A program made the position numbers and the translations under genes. This document shows, in pieces, positions 15,822-24,540 of a stretch of DNA of 49,277 nt (its first letter is position 1; each line of letters opens with the position of its first letter). Source of the DNA: a bacterium (lineage in GTDB: Bacteria > Vulcanimicrobiota > Xenobia > Xenobiales > Xenobiaceae); NCBI GenBank assembly GCA_017458675.1, contig JAFTAM010000191.1:1-49277 (forward strand), written 5' to 3'. The notes beneath the pieces are model-generated. The model was not told the origin of the DNA, made no database searches, and saw nothing but the letters and a program-made list of their open reading frames with translations.

Positions 15822-16942
15822 TCAATACTGGAGCCTTTCATAATGTGGGAACGCAGAGGAGCTTGGATCGGGGTATGTTCGGTAGGCGTATAGGTTTCAA
15901 TAAAGGCTTTGGAACCGGGAGAACCGTGTGCGTCGATATTGATGATGCGGTTGTCGTAGGCCATGACGTGATCGGTGTCTCTGGACAGAGGAGTATGACC
16001 GATCACGCAGCTTCCGCACTGGAAGCCATCGAGCATTTTGCGTATTTCGTTCTCCGTAAATTGGGCGGTTCTGGTACCGGAAATATAATCGTAGCCCCAA
16101 ATGCGCCGTCCCCAGATGACGCTTTCGCGGATCTTATTGTATTCGCTTTCGGGAAGCTCGGCCAGGTGCTGCAGAGGACGCCAGCTGTCTTTGGTATCGG
16201 GGAGCGAGTGCGTAAAGAGGCGGTTATTGACCACGACTCCTAAATATAAATTATCCTCTAAAAATTCTCTGGCGCCGGCGTTCATAGTCTGAGCCCAGGC
16301 TTCCAGACCGCCGAATCCGTCTGCGGTGCCTTCGCCGCCCTGCACCCACCAGTTAATGAAGCCCAAAGCCTCTTCAACCTGTTCGCCGTTTAAGCCCTGA
16401 GCGCTCAGCTGGGCTCTCAGCAGAAGGTAGTTGCGGGCGGTGATGAGCTTATTCTTTATAAAATCTATGCTTAAATAATCGGTGACCTTGGAGGACTGCA
16501 TCATCATAAGGTCGTGATTGCCGAGCAGAGGGAAAAAGCGGCTGTCGAAACCGGGAATGTTGCGGCGCAGGCGCTCGATCTCTTTTTTAATGGTAACGAT
16601 CAGCTCAATTGTGCGCCGGGGACCGTCGACGAAGTTGTATTTAGTCTCTTCAAAGGGCGCTTCCAGAGGTTCTCCGCGCCAGTCCGTATAATCGCCGATA
16701 AGGATTAAATCGACGCGATCGGCGAGGGGGTTCCAGGACAGAGTTCCCGGCAGCAGAAAATTCATTTCTCTGAGATAGCGCAGAAAACGCCAATAGTCTC
16801 CGTGCAGGTCTCCTACGGCCATCAGCGTCCGTTCTCTCGTATCTATGGGCTGTCTGGCATTGTCATCGGCAGTTTCGGTATCGGCGGTAACGTTATTTAC
16901 CTCAAAATCACTCAATGATGCAGTTACTTCTACAGAATCCAT
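15806..16942 (-). CDS. Calcineurin-like metallophosphoesterase
   Basis: The four metal motifs of the family are in order: GDLHGD at 44-49, GDYTDW at 83-88 (GDxxD), GNHD at 141-144 and GHTP near residue 315, with a late Asp-Ala-His. GDLHGD and GDxxD followed by GNHD is the pattern of Ser/Thr-phosphatase-like and Ap4A-hydrolase-like enzymes, so the substrate could be a phosphoprotein or nucleotide. The first 36 residues are acidic and Thr-rich and probably disordered. The start ATG at 16942 has TTAGGAG upstream. It is 378 residues long and is followed by an overlapping MoxR ATPase. Confidence 0.85.
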   Translation of the reverse strand: MDSVEVTASLSDFEVNNVTADTETADDNARQPIDTRERTLMAVGDLHGDYWRFLRYLREMNFLLPGTLSWNPLADRVDLILIGDYTDWRGEPLEAPFEETKYNFVDGPRRTIELIVTIKKEIERLRRNIPGFDSRFFPLLGNHDLMMMQSSKVTDYLSIDFIKNKLITARNYLLLRAQLSAQGLNGEQVEEALGFINWWVQGGEGTADGFGGLEAWAQTMNAGAREFLEDNLYLGVVVNNRLFTHSLPDTKDSWRPLQHLAELPESEYNKIRESVIWGRRIWGYDYISGTRTAQFTENEIRKMLDGFQCGSCVIGHTPLSRDTDHVMAYDNRIINIDAHGSPGSKAFIETYTPTEHTPIQAPLRSHIMKGSSIECRII

Positions 16943-17597
16943 AAATACTCCTAAATGTTAAAACCGGGAAAATCGGTCGCATATAAAAACAGCGCAGGGA
17001 GAATTCTATTTTATGACGGGTACTTCCTTTAAAAATGTTGACTGACCCTGTCTGACTGACAAAATTCACTGCAAAGAAAACCGAGCGGCATCAGCTGTCG
17101 CCGTCTTGCCTGATTATTCGCATTCCGGCTGCTCAATCGGCCGTAATGAGGGATTCTGCGGCGTGCCGAGGCGCTGCGGTCAGATTTTTACGCAGCTGAA
17201 TTCAGCGCCGGGCGAGCGCGCTTTGTTAATAAGCCTGTCGGCTAATGCCGGCGGCTCTGGATAAAACGGTAAGGCCTGAGCGGCGGAAAGAATTTCTGCA
17301 TCATGGTTGTAAACGTTTGCCCTGTCATTGAGAGCGCAGCGAAGAATCTTTCAAACATATTCTGTAAGTTTGCGTTTAGCAGGTTTAGTTTTGCACTTCG
17401 CTCCGCGGCTGCGCTCCGCTCGGACGCTCGCTCTTGTGCAGAACAAAACCTGTGTACAGCGTGTCTGCAGAAAAGCTTGTCTTTGCTTCACTTAGCGGCA
17501 GCGGGCGGTTCCAGGGGTGATTTTTTCTGAGATGTAGTATATACTAATACGGTTCTACGAAATCTCAGGATTAGCTTTAAGTTGAAAAACGGTTCTT
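16943..17597. other. Long intergenic region carrying a composite palindromic repeat
   Basis: Most of the right half is the composite repeat at 17321-17475. The left half (16943-17300) shows no convincing gene or RNA. Between the repeat and the first SGNH gene a TATACT around 17540 could be a -10 box. Confidence 0.5.
17321..17475 (-). repeat. Composite palindromic element, copy 1
   Basis: A unit CCTGTCATTGAGAGCGCAGC plus GAAGAATCTTTCAAACAT (17321-17358) is followed by a hairpin-forming block. In that block CAGGTTTAGTTTTGCAC and GTGCAGAACAAAACCTG are near-perfect inverted arms around a GC-rich core. Copies 2 (34.6 kb) and 3 (41.3 kb) carry the same order in the opposite orientation. Confidence 0.7.
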
Positions 17598-18644
17598 ATG
17601 GTTAGATACATAAATTTGGCGGCCGAAGCCGTTTCTTGGGGCTGCGCTCTGCTCCTTGCGGGCGAGCTGTATCTCGGCTGCACAGGAAAAATTATTGTCA
17701 CGGAACGTGCAGTATCTGCGTATTTTACGGCTTCCGAGCGCGAATTCAAGCGCTGGGTGGGCTGGGACAACCGAAGCGAAGCCGTTTACAGAAGTGAAGA
17801 AAATCCTGAGGCGATCATGCGTATATGGCCTGACGGCATGCGAGAATGCCGTCCAGAAAGAGAAAAGCGGACAGATTTCAGCGCGGCCTTTATCGGCTGC
17901 TCCTGTACCTTCGGCGAAGGCGTTAGGGCGGAAGAAACGGAAGTCTGGCGCTTAAATGAGCGATATCCAGAGGTAACTTTTGATAATTGGGGAGTCTGCG
18001 GCTGGGGGCCGGTGCAGATGTATGGCCGAATGACCTATCTGCTAAATCGGCAGGACTGCAATTATAAGCTCGTAGTTTATAACCTTCTCGACGATCATAA
18101 GTTCCGCAACTATAAGCGCAGAGCTCTGGGACAACTGCGTTTCAACGGCTATTATGTCTGCTGTCCATACGGAAATTTCGATCTTTTCAATCGCTTCAGA
18201 CTGTATTATATGGACGATTTAGCCTGGCCCGGGGAAAAAAATCTGCTCACGGTTGATTTCGCCAAGCGCATATACTATTCTTACTGTACAGATGTGTTTC
18301 AAAGGCGATATGAGCGCGATGTCTGCAAGGGCCGGGACTTGCAGAATGCTGATGACTGTTATTTTGAAATAGTGAGGAAAATGAAAAAGCTGTGCGATGA
18401 GCACGGAGTGGATTTTCTGGTCTGCAATATTCAGCCGTTTGACTTAAACCGCAGCGTTCTGACCGACGGGCGTTTTAAGGATATCGAATATATAAATGTC
18501 GATATTCCCAATTCTTCAAGACCCGAATACCGCGTTTTGGGCGATGTACTGAATCATCCCAACGGAGTTGTTCACGCTTATTGGGCGGACAGGTTTGCAG
18601 ATTGGTTTGACGGACGTTACGGAGATTATCTGCAGAGTAAATGA
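17598..18644 (+). CDS. Membrane-anchored SGNH/GDSL-like protein, paralogue 1
   Basis: The 348-residue protein has a hydrophobic N-terminal anchor (about residues 8-27). Block I reads IGCSCTFGEGV, with candidate nucleophile Ser102. Block II is NWGVCGWGPVQ (130-140), and DDHKFRN at 165-171 follows. The C-terminus has HPNGVVHAYWAD with His320 and His326. This is the layout of SGNH hydrolases and acyltransferases that act on envelope polysaccharides. The Asp normally three residues before the catalytic His is not conserved among the three copies, so activity is uncertain. Numerous cysteines may form disulfides. It begins a tight three-gene tandem. Confidence 0.7.
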   Translation: MVRYINLAAEAVSWGCALLLAGELYLGCTGKIIVTERAVSAYFTASEREFKRWVGWDNRSEAVYRSEENPEAIMRIWPDGMRECRPEREKRTDFSAAFIGCSCTFGEGVRAEETEVWRLNERYPEVTFDNWGVCGWGPVQMYGRMTYLLNRQDCNYKLVVYNLLDDHKFRNYKRRALGQLRFNGYYVCCPYGNFDLFNRFRLYYMDDLAWPGEKNLLTVDFAKRIYYSYCTDVFQRRYERDVCKGRDLQNADDCYFEIVRKMKKLCDEHGVDFLVCNIQPFDLNRSVLTDGRFKDIEYINVDIPNSSRPEYRVLGDVLNHPNGVVHAYWADRFADWFDGRYGDYLQSK

Positions 18645-18653
18645 GCGTAGCCA

Positions 18654-19706
18654 ATGATGCGTTTTTTTAACAGGCTGTGGTATATTGCGGCATTATGTTT
18701 ATTTGCGGTTCTGATCTGCGAGTTTTATCTGGCTGCGCAGGGCCGCTGCATAGGCGCAAAGCAGACAATATTTGCTTATTTTACTCCTCAGGAACGGCGT
18801 TTCAGAGAATATGTGGGCTGGGCCAACCGCTGTGAATACGTGTATAACAGCGAAGAAGACCCTGACGTCGTTATTCGCCTCTGGCCCGACGGCATGAGAG
18901 AGTGCCGCCCCGACAGGGATAAGCGGACAGATTTCTGCGCGGCCTTTATAGGCTGTTCCTGTACTTTCGGCGAGGGCGTCAGGGCTGAGGATACGGAGGT
19001 ATGGCGGCTTAATGAGCGCTACCCGGAGGTTGTCTTCGATAACTGGGGAGTCTGCGGCTGGGGACCGGTGCAGATGTATGCCAGATTGGAGCAGCTCCTG
19101 AATGGAGGCGAAAGAGAATACAAGCTGGTCGTCTACAATATGATAGACGATCATAAATTCCGCAATTATGTTCCCAGGGCCCTGGGCAGCCTGGAAGGCA
19201 ATGCCGGATATGTCTGCTGCCCTTACGGAAACTATGACGCTTTAGGGCGCTACCGTCTGCATTATGCTCCCGATCTGCGCTGGCCCGGAGAGGACAATCT
19301 GCTGACGGTAAATTTACTGAAGCGCTTCCGTTATGCCCGCTGTACGGAACTGTTTCAGCAGCGTTACGACCGTGAAGTCTGCCGCGGCAAAGATTTGGAA
19401 AACGCCTGCGGCTGCTATTTTGAAATTGTCGAAAAGATGAGGCGTCTCTGCGCGGAGCGCGGAGCCGCTTTTTTAGTCTGCGATCTTCAGCCCCGCGGCT
19501 TCAACGATAATATTATTCGCGACGCCCGATTTAAGAGCGAATGCATCAATGTCGATCATCCCCGTTCCCGGGAGGCGGCTTTGCATGTTAAGGGCGAAAT
19601 GCGCAACCATCCCGGCGGGGAGGTCCACGCTTATTGGGCGGACAGGTTTGCGGAATGGTTTGACAGGCGCTATAAAGGTTATTTTCATGAAAGAACGCAG
19701 ATATAA
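18654..19706 (+). CDS. Membrane-anchored SGNH/GDSL-like protein, paralogue 2
   Basis: This is a close tandem copy of the preceding gene (350 residues, roughly 60 percent identical by eye). It has the same N-terminal anchor, IGCSCTFGEGV block, NWGVCGWGPVQ block and DDHKFRN. The C-terminal His motif reads HPGGEVHAYWAD. The nine-base gap to copy 1 and the two-base gap to copy 3 imply a single transcript. The most divergent parts are the first 60 residues and the segment around 230-300, possibly substrate-facing. Function is unknown beyond the fold. Confidence 0.7.
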   Translation: MMRFFNRLWYIAALCLFAVLICEFYLAAQGRCIGAKQTIFAYFTPQERRFREYVGWANRCEYVYNSEEDPDVVIRLWPDGMRECRPDRDKRTDFCAAFIGCSCTFGEGVRAEDTEVWRLNERYPEVVFDNWGVCGWGPVQMYARLEQLLNGGEREYKLVVYNMIDDHKFRNYVPRALGSLEGNAGYVCCPYGNYDALGRYRLHYAPDLRWPGEDNLLTVNLLKRFRYARCTELFQQRYDREVCRGKDLENACGCYFEIVEKMRRLCAERGAAFLVCDLQPRGFNDNIIRDARFKSECINVDHPRSREAALHVKGEMRNHPGGEVHAYWADRFAEWFDRRYKGYFHERTQI

Positions 19707-19708
19707 AT

Positions 19709-20752
19709 ATGCGTGTTATTAATAAACTGCTGTGGATAATGGCGTTGATTGCCGGCTTGGTTTTGATCGGCGAGCTGTACTTGGCCGTTATGGGCAAATA
19801 TATAGATAATAAGCCGATGGTTCAGGGCATCTTTACCGCCGAGGAAAATGCGTTCCGCAGATATGCCGGCTGGGCCAACCGCGCTGAAAACGTCTATAAA
19901 AACGATGAAGACGAGAATGTTATTATGCGCATCTGGCCCAACGGCATGCGTGAGTGCCGGCCGGACCCGCATAAAAAGACCGGCTTCAGCGTGGCCTTTG
20001 TGGGTTGTTCCTGTACGGTCGGCGAAGGAGTCAGGGCCGAGGATACGATGGTTTGGCGGCTGAATGAGCGCTATCCGCAGGTGACTTTCGATAACTGGGG
20101 AGTATGCGGATACGGAGCGGTGCAGATTTATGCGCGAACTAAGCAGATTCTGACCAACGGCAGAAAAAAATACGATTTGGTCGTTTATAACATGCTTGAC
20201 GATCATACCTTCCGCACTTATCGGCCCAGAATTTTGGGAGAAGTGAGATATAACGGGGTTTATACCTGCGTTCCTTACGGAAATTATGATCTTTTCGGCC
20301 GCTATCGCTTCCATTTCATGCCCGATTTATATTGGCCGGGTCAGGACAGCCTGCTTACCGTCGATACGCTTAAACGCGCTTACTGCTCTTATATAGCCCG
20401 CCGCTATCAGAAGAAATACGATCGCACCGTGTGCAGCGCCGAGGATTACAGCAACGGCGTCGACTGCTTTTTTGAGGTTATGGACAGGATTCAGGAGCTG
20501 TGCCGGGAGCACGGGGCAGATTTCCTGATCTGCGACATTCAGCCCAAGGGCATAAATCAAAAAGTTATTGACGATCCGCGCTTCAAGTATGAATGTATCA
20601 ATATTGACCATCCCGATTCCACCAACGTCAAATATCATGTTAAGAACATTATCACCTATCATCCCAACGGAGTTGTTCACGCCTATTGGGCCGACCGGTT
20701 TGCGGATTGGTTTGACAAACGCTATGCCGAGCGCTTAAAGTCAGGGAAATAG
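19709..20752 (+). CDS. Membrane-anchored SGNH/GDSL-like protein, paralogue 3
   Basis: This is the third tandem copy (347 residues), more divergent than the first two. The nucleophile block is VGCSCTVGEGV, block II is NWGVCGYGAVQ and the acidic motif is DDHTFRT. The C-terminal HPNGVVHAYWADRFADWF is almost identical to copy 1, which suggests conservation of the active face or gene conversion. It starts two bases after the end of copy 2. A strong terminator follows. An acyl-transfer or esterase role on a surface polymer is inferred only from the fold. Confidence 0.7.
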   Translation: MRVINKLLWIMALIAGLVLIGELYLAVMGKYIDNKPMVQGIFTAEENAFRRYAGWANRAENVYKNDEDENVIMRIWPNGMRECRPDPHKKTGFSVAFVGCSCTVGEGVRAEDTMVWRLNERYPQVTFDNWGVCGYGAVQIYARTKQILTNGRKKYDLVVYNMLDDHTFRTYRPRILGEVRYNGVYTCVPYGNYDLFGRYRFHFMPDLYWPGQDSLLTVDTLKRAYCSYIARRYQKKYDRTVCSAEDYSNGVDCFFEVMDRIQELCREHGADFLICDIQPKGINQKVIDDPRFKYECINIDHPDSTNVKYHVKNIITYHPNGVVHAYWADRFADWFDKRYAERLKSGK

Positions 20753-20761
20753 GCTGATTAA

Positions 20762-20812
20762 AAAAAAACGCGTTTCGCCGGAACTGAGTTCCGGGAAGCG
20801 CGTTTTGCTTTT
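20762..20812. terminator. Bidirectional terminator between the SGNH genes and pepA
   Basis: AACGCG, a perfect CCGGAACT-AGTTCCGG inner stem and CGCGTT make a long hairpin, with A-rich sequence on the left and T-rich on the right. It can serve both convergent units. Confidence 0.85.
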
Positions 20813-20829
20813 TCAGCAGAAATCAGAGC

Positions 20830-22344
20830 TTATTTCTGTAAATACTTGCTCCAATTGCGGGCCAGTTCAACTAAGGTGCGCACGCCTACGCCGGTAGGAC
20901 CGGCGGGATAATACTTCCAAGCTTTGGAGCGCCAGGAGGGACCGGCGATATCCAGATGAGCCCAGGCTGCGTTTTCAGGAGCGAATTCCTTGAGGAAAAG
21001 ACCGGCGGTGATGGCTCCGGCCAAAGGACCTGCGCTGTTGGTCATATCGGCGCAGGGGGTTTTGAGCATTTCTTTATACTCGATGGGCAGAGGAAGCTTC
21101 CAGTAGGATTCGCCCTGCTCTCCGCCGGCAAAGGTTATGGCGTTGACAAAGGCGCGCTTGCTGCCCATGAGGCCGGTGAACGATTCGCCCAAGGCGCGCA
21201 CGCAGGCTCCGGTGAGGGTGCAGATGTCAATTACATGGGTAGCCCCCAGCTCTCCCGCTAAGATCAGGCCGTCGGCCAGAACCAGACGTCCTTCGGCGTC
21301 GGTATTTTCCACATGAACGGACTTGCCGTTTTTATAGACGATAATGTCGCCGGGGCGCTGAGCCTTGCCGTCGGGCATGTTTTCGGCGCTGCAGACGACG
21401 GCGGTAACTTTGATTTTCGGCTTGAAAGTGCCCAGAGCTCTCATAGCGGCCATGACGGCGGCGGCTCCGGCCATATCGCCCTTCATCTCATGCATGTTGG
21501 CGGCGGGCTTGATGCTGATGCCGCCGGAGTCGAAGGTCAGGCCCTTGCCGACCAGGACTAAATGCGGAACCGGGGCAGGCTCCTCTCCCTCCGGAACAGG
21601 GGGATTGTAAGTGATAGTGAACATGCGGGGACCGTACTGGGAACCGCCGCCGACCTTGAGGTGGCCGACAAAGCCCTCTTTCTTAAGGCGTTCTTCGTCG
21701 TATTCGCCGAATTCATAGCCAAACTCTTCCGCTAATGATTTGCCCATGGCGCAAAGGGTCTCCGGGTTAATGACGTCGCCGGGTTCGCAGCACATGTCGC
21801 GGGCCATATTGATGCAGTTGGCCATGACCAGGCCTTCGGCTATGGAGTTGGCCGCCTGAGCTTCGTTGGGAGCGGCAAAATAAATATTTAAATCGGCAGA
21901 ACTGTCTTTTTTCTCTTTTTTGTATTTGTTGAAGGACCAGAAGGCCATGCCGCCGGCTTCGGCCGCTTTATTTATATAGTCGCAGCCGTCGGGAGAGTTT
22001 TGCCCGTCGGGGCCGTTGAAGGCAATAATTACGTTGAAGCGCCGGCTGTCAACCGCGGCCTTGAGAGCGTCGGCCACGCAGATTTTGACGACTTCAGAGG
22101 TGTCAAAGCCTTTATAGCTTTCGGTGGAATAAACCGCAACCGCGCCTATATCGCTGCGGTGGCGGGGTTCAAAGATAAAAGCGGCGTCGCGTTTTCCGCT
22201 TTCGTATTCTTCCTTCAGACTGTCGATTTTGGCCTGCAGAGCTTCATCCTGCAGATCAAAAAATTTGTGATTTCTGTCCAAAATCAATACGAGCAGGTCT
22301 GCCTTCCATTCAGCGGGAGTGCAGGCTAAAGGCTTCAGATACAT
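20830..22344 (-). CDS. pepA: Leucyl aminopeptidase (M17)
   Basis: This cytosolic, hexameric metallo-aminopeptidase releases N-terminal residues from peptides. The metal and catalytic residues are visible in VGKGLTFDSGG (Lys and Asp), MKGDMAGA (Asp) and NTDAEGRL (Asp, Glu, Arg). The 504-residue length and the two-domain layout are standard: a variable N-terminal domain to about residue 170, then the catalytic domain. GGAGGT lies just before the ATG at 22344. It is a single-gene unit closed by the bidirectional terminator. Confidence 0.95.
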   Translation of the reverse strand: MYLKPLACTPAEWKADLLVLILDRNHKFFDLQDEALQAKIDSLKEEYESGKRDAAFIFEPRHRSDIGAVAVYSTESYKGFDTSEVVKICVADALKAAVDSRRFNVIIAFNGPDGQNSPDGCDYINKAAEAGGMAFWSFNKYKKEKKDSSADLNIYFAAPNEAQAANSIAEGLVMANCINMARDMCCEPGDVINPETLCAMGKSLAEEFGYEFGEYDEERLKKEGFVGHLKVGGGSQYGPRMFTITYNPPVPEGEEPAPVPHLVLVGKGLTFDSGGISIKPAANMHEMKGDMAGAAAVMAAMRALGTFKPKIKVTAVVCSAENMPDGKAQRPGDIIVYKNGKSVHVENTDAEGRLVLADGLILAGELGATHVIDICTLTGACVRALGESFTGLMGSKRAFVNAITFAGGEQGESYWKLPLPIEYKEMLKTPCADMTNSAGPLAGAITAGLFLKEFAPENAAWAHLDIAGPSWRSKAWKYYPAGPTGVGVRTLVELARNWSKYLQK

Positions 22345-22618
22345 GTGTACCTCCGAAAATTAAACTGCGCCGGCAAAAGACGGCGTTTGGCAAAAATAGG
22401 CACGTTAAAATTAGCATTTTTTAGAAATTCCCCTGCTTTAATTCCTCCATTTGCGGCGGCGGTTCGGCTCTGGACTTTGACTCTTTAATTTTGTACAATA
22501 CCGAAAGAGATCGCAGGTTTGATCGCTTTTCGGCGGGTTTGTCGGCATAGGCGGCGAAAACGGTATTCTGCAGACGCTTTGAAGCTGTGATCTTTTGATT
22601 CCTCAGGGGAGTATTACT

Positions 22619-23146
22619 ATGAGATTTAATTTTATCAGGCTGGGAAGTTATCTGACCGCAGCCGCTTTTATATATACCCTGTCGCTGAGCTGTTCCTGGG
22701 CCGGGGAGGGCGTTTCCTCCCAGGAGAGTCCGGTACGTTTCGAGCTTACGGCTCAGGCTTCGGAGAGCGCTTCCGGAAAGGAGGCCAAGGCTGATAAGTC
22801 TCAAAAGAAAGCTGAAAATAAGAGCAAGGCGAAAAAGGGCTTTATAAGCAAAAAGAATTATAAAAAGCCCGGCGAGGACACTCAGGTAGATTTTATCCGT
22901 TCCGAAGACGGCTTCTGGAATTCCCGGGGCATCAACGATCCTACTCTGACCGGGAGCGGCAGCTCTCTCAACTCCGTCATGTTCGAGAGCCGGGGAGGAC
23001 GCCGGGTGAAATCTCTGCCCTCCGGACCGGTCCATGACAGCGACGTGGAATTTACCGGCGGCCAGAAAACTGAGGTGACGATTAACGGGCGCAGAATTGA
23101 AGAGGCTTCCGACGAGCAAAAAGTCCCCTCCGAACAGAATAAATAA
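22619..23146 (+). CDS. Exported protein with Lys/Ala-rich linker
   Basis: The start is the ATG at 22619, with AGGGGAG at 22605-22611. The 175-residue product has a signal peptide (about residues 1-30, cleavage near SWAGEG). A low-complexity Lys/Ala/Glu segment (about 50-80) and a Gly/Ser-rich C-terminal half ending in Asn-Lys follow. No family is recognised. It is almost contiguous with the FUN14 gene downstream, so the two are probably cotranscribed. A long minus-strand frame across the same bases (22421-23119) was judged a shadow. Confidence 0.7.
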   Translation: MRFNFIRLGSYLTAAAFIYTLSLSCSWAGEGVSSQESPVRFELTAQASESASGKEAKADKSQKKAENKSKAKKGFISKKNYKKPGEDTQVDFIRSEDGFWNSRGINDPTLTGSGSSLNSVMFESRGGRRVKSLPSGPVHDSDVEFTGGQKTEVTINGRRIEEASDEQKVPSEQNK

Positions 23147-23161
23147 AGCGTGGGTAAAGAT

Positions 23162-23509
23162 ATGGACGATGTAAATATGGGAGCTGCGGCCGGCGCCGAA
23201 GCCGCCGCTTTCCCTTGGGAAAGCTGTTTTATGCAGCTCAGCGGCGGCGCGGTAGCCGGCCTGGCCGTCGGATATGCGGCTAAGGCGGCGATGAAGGCGG
23301 CTTTGTTGGTTTTAGGTTCGGTTATTATATTTTTGGCTTTAATGGCTCACGCCGGGTTCATTACCGTAAATTGGGACGCTATTACGCTCAGCATAGAAGA
23401 GGGGACTAAAATGGCTGAAGACCTGGCGATGAGCACGATTTCACAGCTTTCTTCCTCGATGATAGGCTTCGGAGCCGGCGCAATCGGCGGCTGGAAGCTG
23501 CATCATTAG
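23162..23509 (+). CDS. FUN14 family membrane protein
   Basis: FUN14 proteins are small membrane proteins known in bacteria, archaea and mitochondria. The family pattern is clear: GGAVAGLAVGYAAKAAMK, then a long hydrophobic helix, GFITVNWDAI, and a C-terminal Gly-Phe-Gly-Ala-Gly-Ala helix. Two or three transmembrane helices are expected in 115 residues. I chose the ATG at 23162; an in-frame GTG at 23150 would add four residues and has no better ribosome binding site. The role in bacteria is not established. It sits between an exported protein and a DUF4013 membrane protein. Confidence 0.85.
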   Translation: MDDVNMGAAAGAEAAAFPWESCFMQLSGGAVAGLAVGYAAKAAMKAALLVLGSVIIFLALMAHAGFITVNWDAITLSIEEGTKMAEDLAMSTISQLSSSMIGFGAGAIGGWKLHH

Positions 23510-23570
23510 TTAAAGTTCAGCATAAAAATGAGCTTTCGCAGGTATAATTAAAGCTTATAAAGTTTATATA

Positions 23571-23579
23571 TGTTATAAT
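23571..23579 (+). promoter_or_regulatory. Extended -10 promoter element before the DUF4013 gene
   Basis: TG-T-TATAAT at 23571-23579 is an extended -10 motif in an AT-rich stretch, about 40 bases before the start of the next gene. The -35 region is poor. Confidence 0.45.
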
Positions 23580-23619
23580 TGCGGATAATATAGAGTCAAC
23601 GGACAGGGAGGTCTGAAAA

Positions 23620-24447
23620 TTGAATCCCGAATTAATGGAAGCTTTTACATTTTATACAAAGGATCCCCGCTGGAAGGTGAAGCTGGGCATTCTCATCGGC
23701 GCTCTATTTACCATCATAGGATGGATTGCGGGCGCCGGCTACTGCATACGCCTTTACAGAAATGTCCTTGAAGGCAAAACGGAAGAGAAGATTCTGCCGG
23801 AATGGGAAGATTTTGGAGATTTTCTCTTTAAAGGCATTTCGATTGTCGGCGGCTTCATCGGTTATGTGGCGGTCTTTGCAATTATAGGCGGTTTGATTAC
23901 TCTGGTTTCCGGACTCCCTAAACTGCTGCTGCAGGGCGAGGGCTCGGCCGTTTCGGTCGTGTTCGCCTATGTCGGAGCTTTTGTCTTTATATTTGCGGCC
24001 TTGGTTGTTTTAGGTTCGGTCTTTGCCGGCTTTGCCCAGACGCTCGAGATATCCAGCTGTTTTGCCTTTTCCGACGTCATACAGCGTATAGCCGGTTTGG
24101 GCAAGGACTACTTCCTTTTCAGCCTGCTGCTCGATTTCTGCTTCCTGGCCTCCTTTAAGTTCTTTTCCGCAATTCTGTCAGATTTGCTGTGCTATTTAGC
24201 CATCTGCGCGGTCTGGGGAATGCTTTTTGTTATTTTCTCCTACGGACTGGGCGTTCTGATGGAGGACGCGTTTCATCCTATTCTCACCGATCCCACCGAT
24301 ATTCATATTGAGCGCCGCGATTACACCGACGATACGGATGAATACGGCAATATGAAGACGGGCCCCCATAAAGCCTCCTCTCTGGCGGACAGGCGTCCCG
24401 ATACCTCCTTGACCTGGTCTACCGATTCCGACGAGGCCGAAAGCTGA
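23620..24447 (+). CDS. DUF4013 family membrane protein
   Basis: Translation should begin at the TTG at 23620, which has AGGGAGGT at 23604-23612 with ideal spacing. The 275-residue product has five or six hydrophobic helices. Its first 60 residues match the DUF4013 pattern: a short cytosolic segment, a Gly-rich helix with GAGYCIRLYRN, then LPEWEDFGDFLFKG. The C-terminal 55 residues are hydrophilic, acidic and Ser/Thr-rich and probably cytosolic. The family has no assigned function. A terminator follows before the large lipoprotein gene. Confidence 0.82.
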   Translation: MNPELMEAFTFYTKDPRWKVKLGILIGALFTIIGWIAGAGYCIRLYRNVLEGKTEEKILPEWEDFGDFLFKGISIVGGFIGYVAVFAIIGGLITLVSGLPKLLLQGEGSAVSVVFAYVGAFVFIFAALVVLGSVFAGFAQTLEISSCFAFSDVIQRIAGLGKDYFLFSLLLDFCFLASFKFFSAILSDLLCYLAICAVWGMLFVIFSYGLGVLMEDAFHPILTDPTDIHIERRDYTDDTDEYGNMKTGPHKASSLADRRPDTSLTWSTDSDEAES

Positions 24448-24469
24448 TTTCTGCTGAAAAGCGGGAATG

Positions 24470-24506
24470 AAGGCCGTATTCTTATTTGAAGATTACGGCC
24501 TTTTTT
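24470..24506 (+). terminator. Rho-independent terminator after the DUF4013 gene
   Basis: AAGGCCGTA pairs with TACGGCCTT around a short AT-rich loop, followed by a T run. Confidence 0.88.
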
Positions 24507-24540
24507 GTATATTATGTCTGCAGGCAGGCTGTGAATGCAT

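Noticed and set aside
22421..23119. Long minus-strand open frame antisense to the exported protein gene
   Set aside because: The plus strand has a good ribosome binding site and signal peptide; the minus frame has neither, and its composition is that of a shadow frame.
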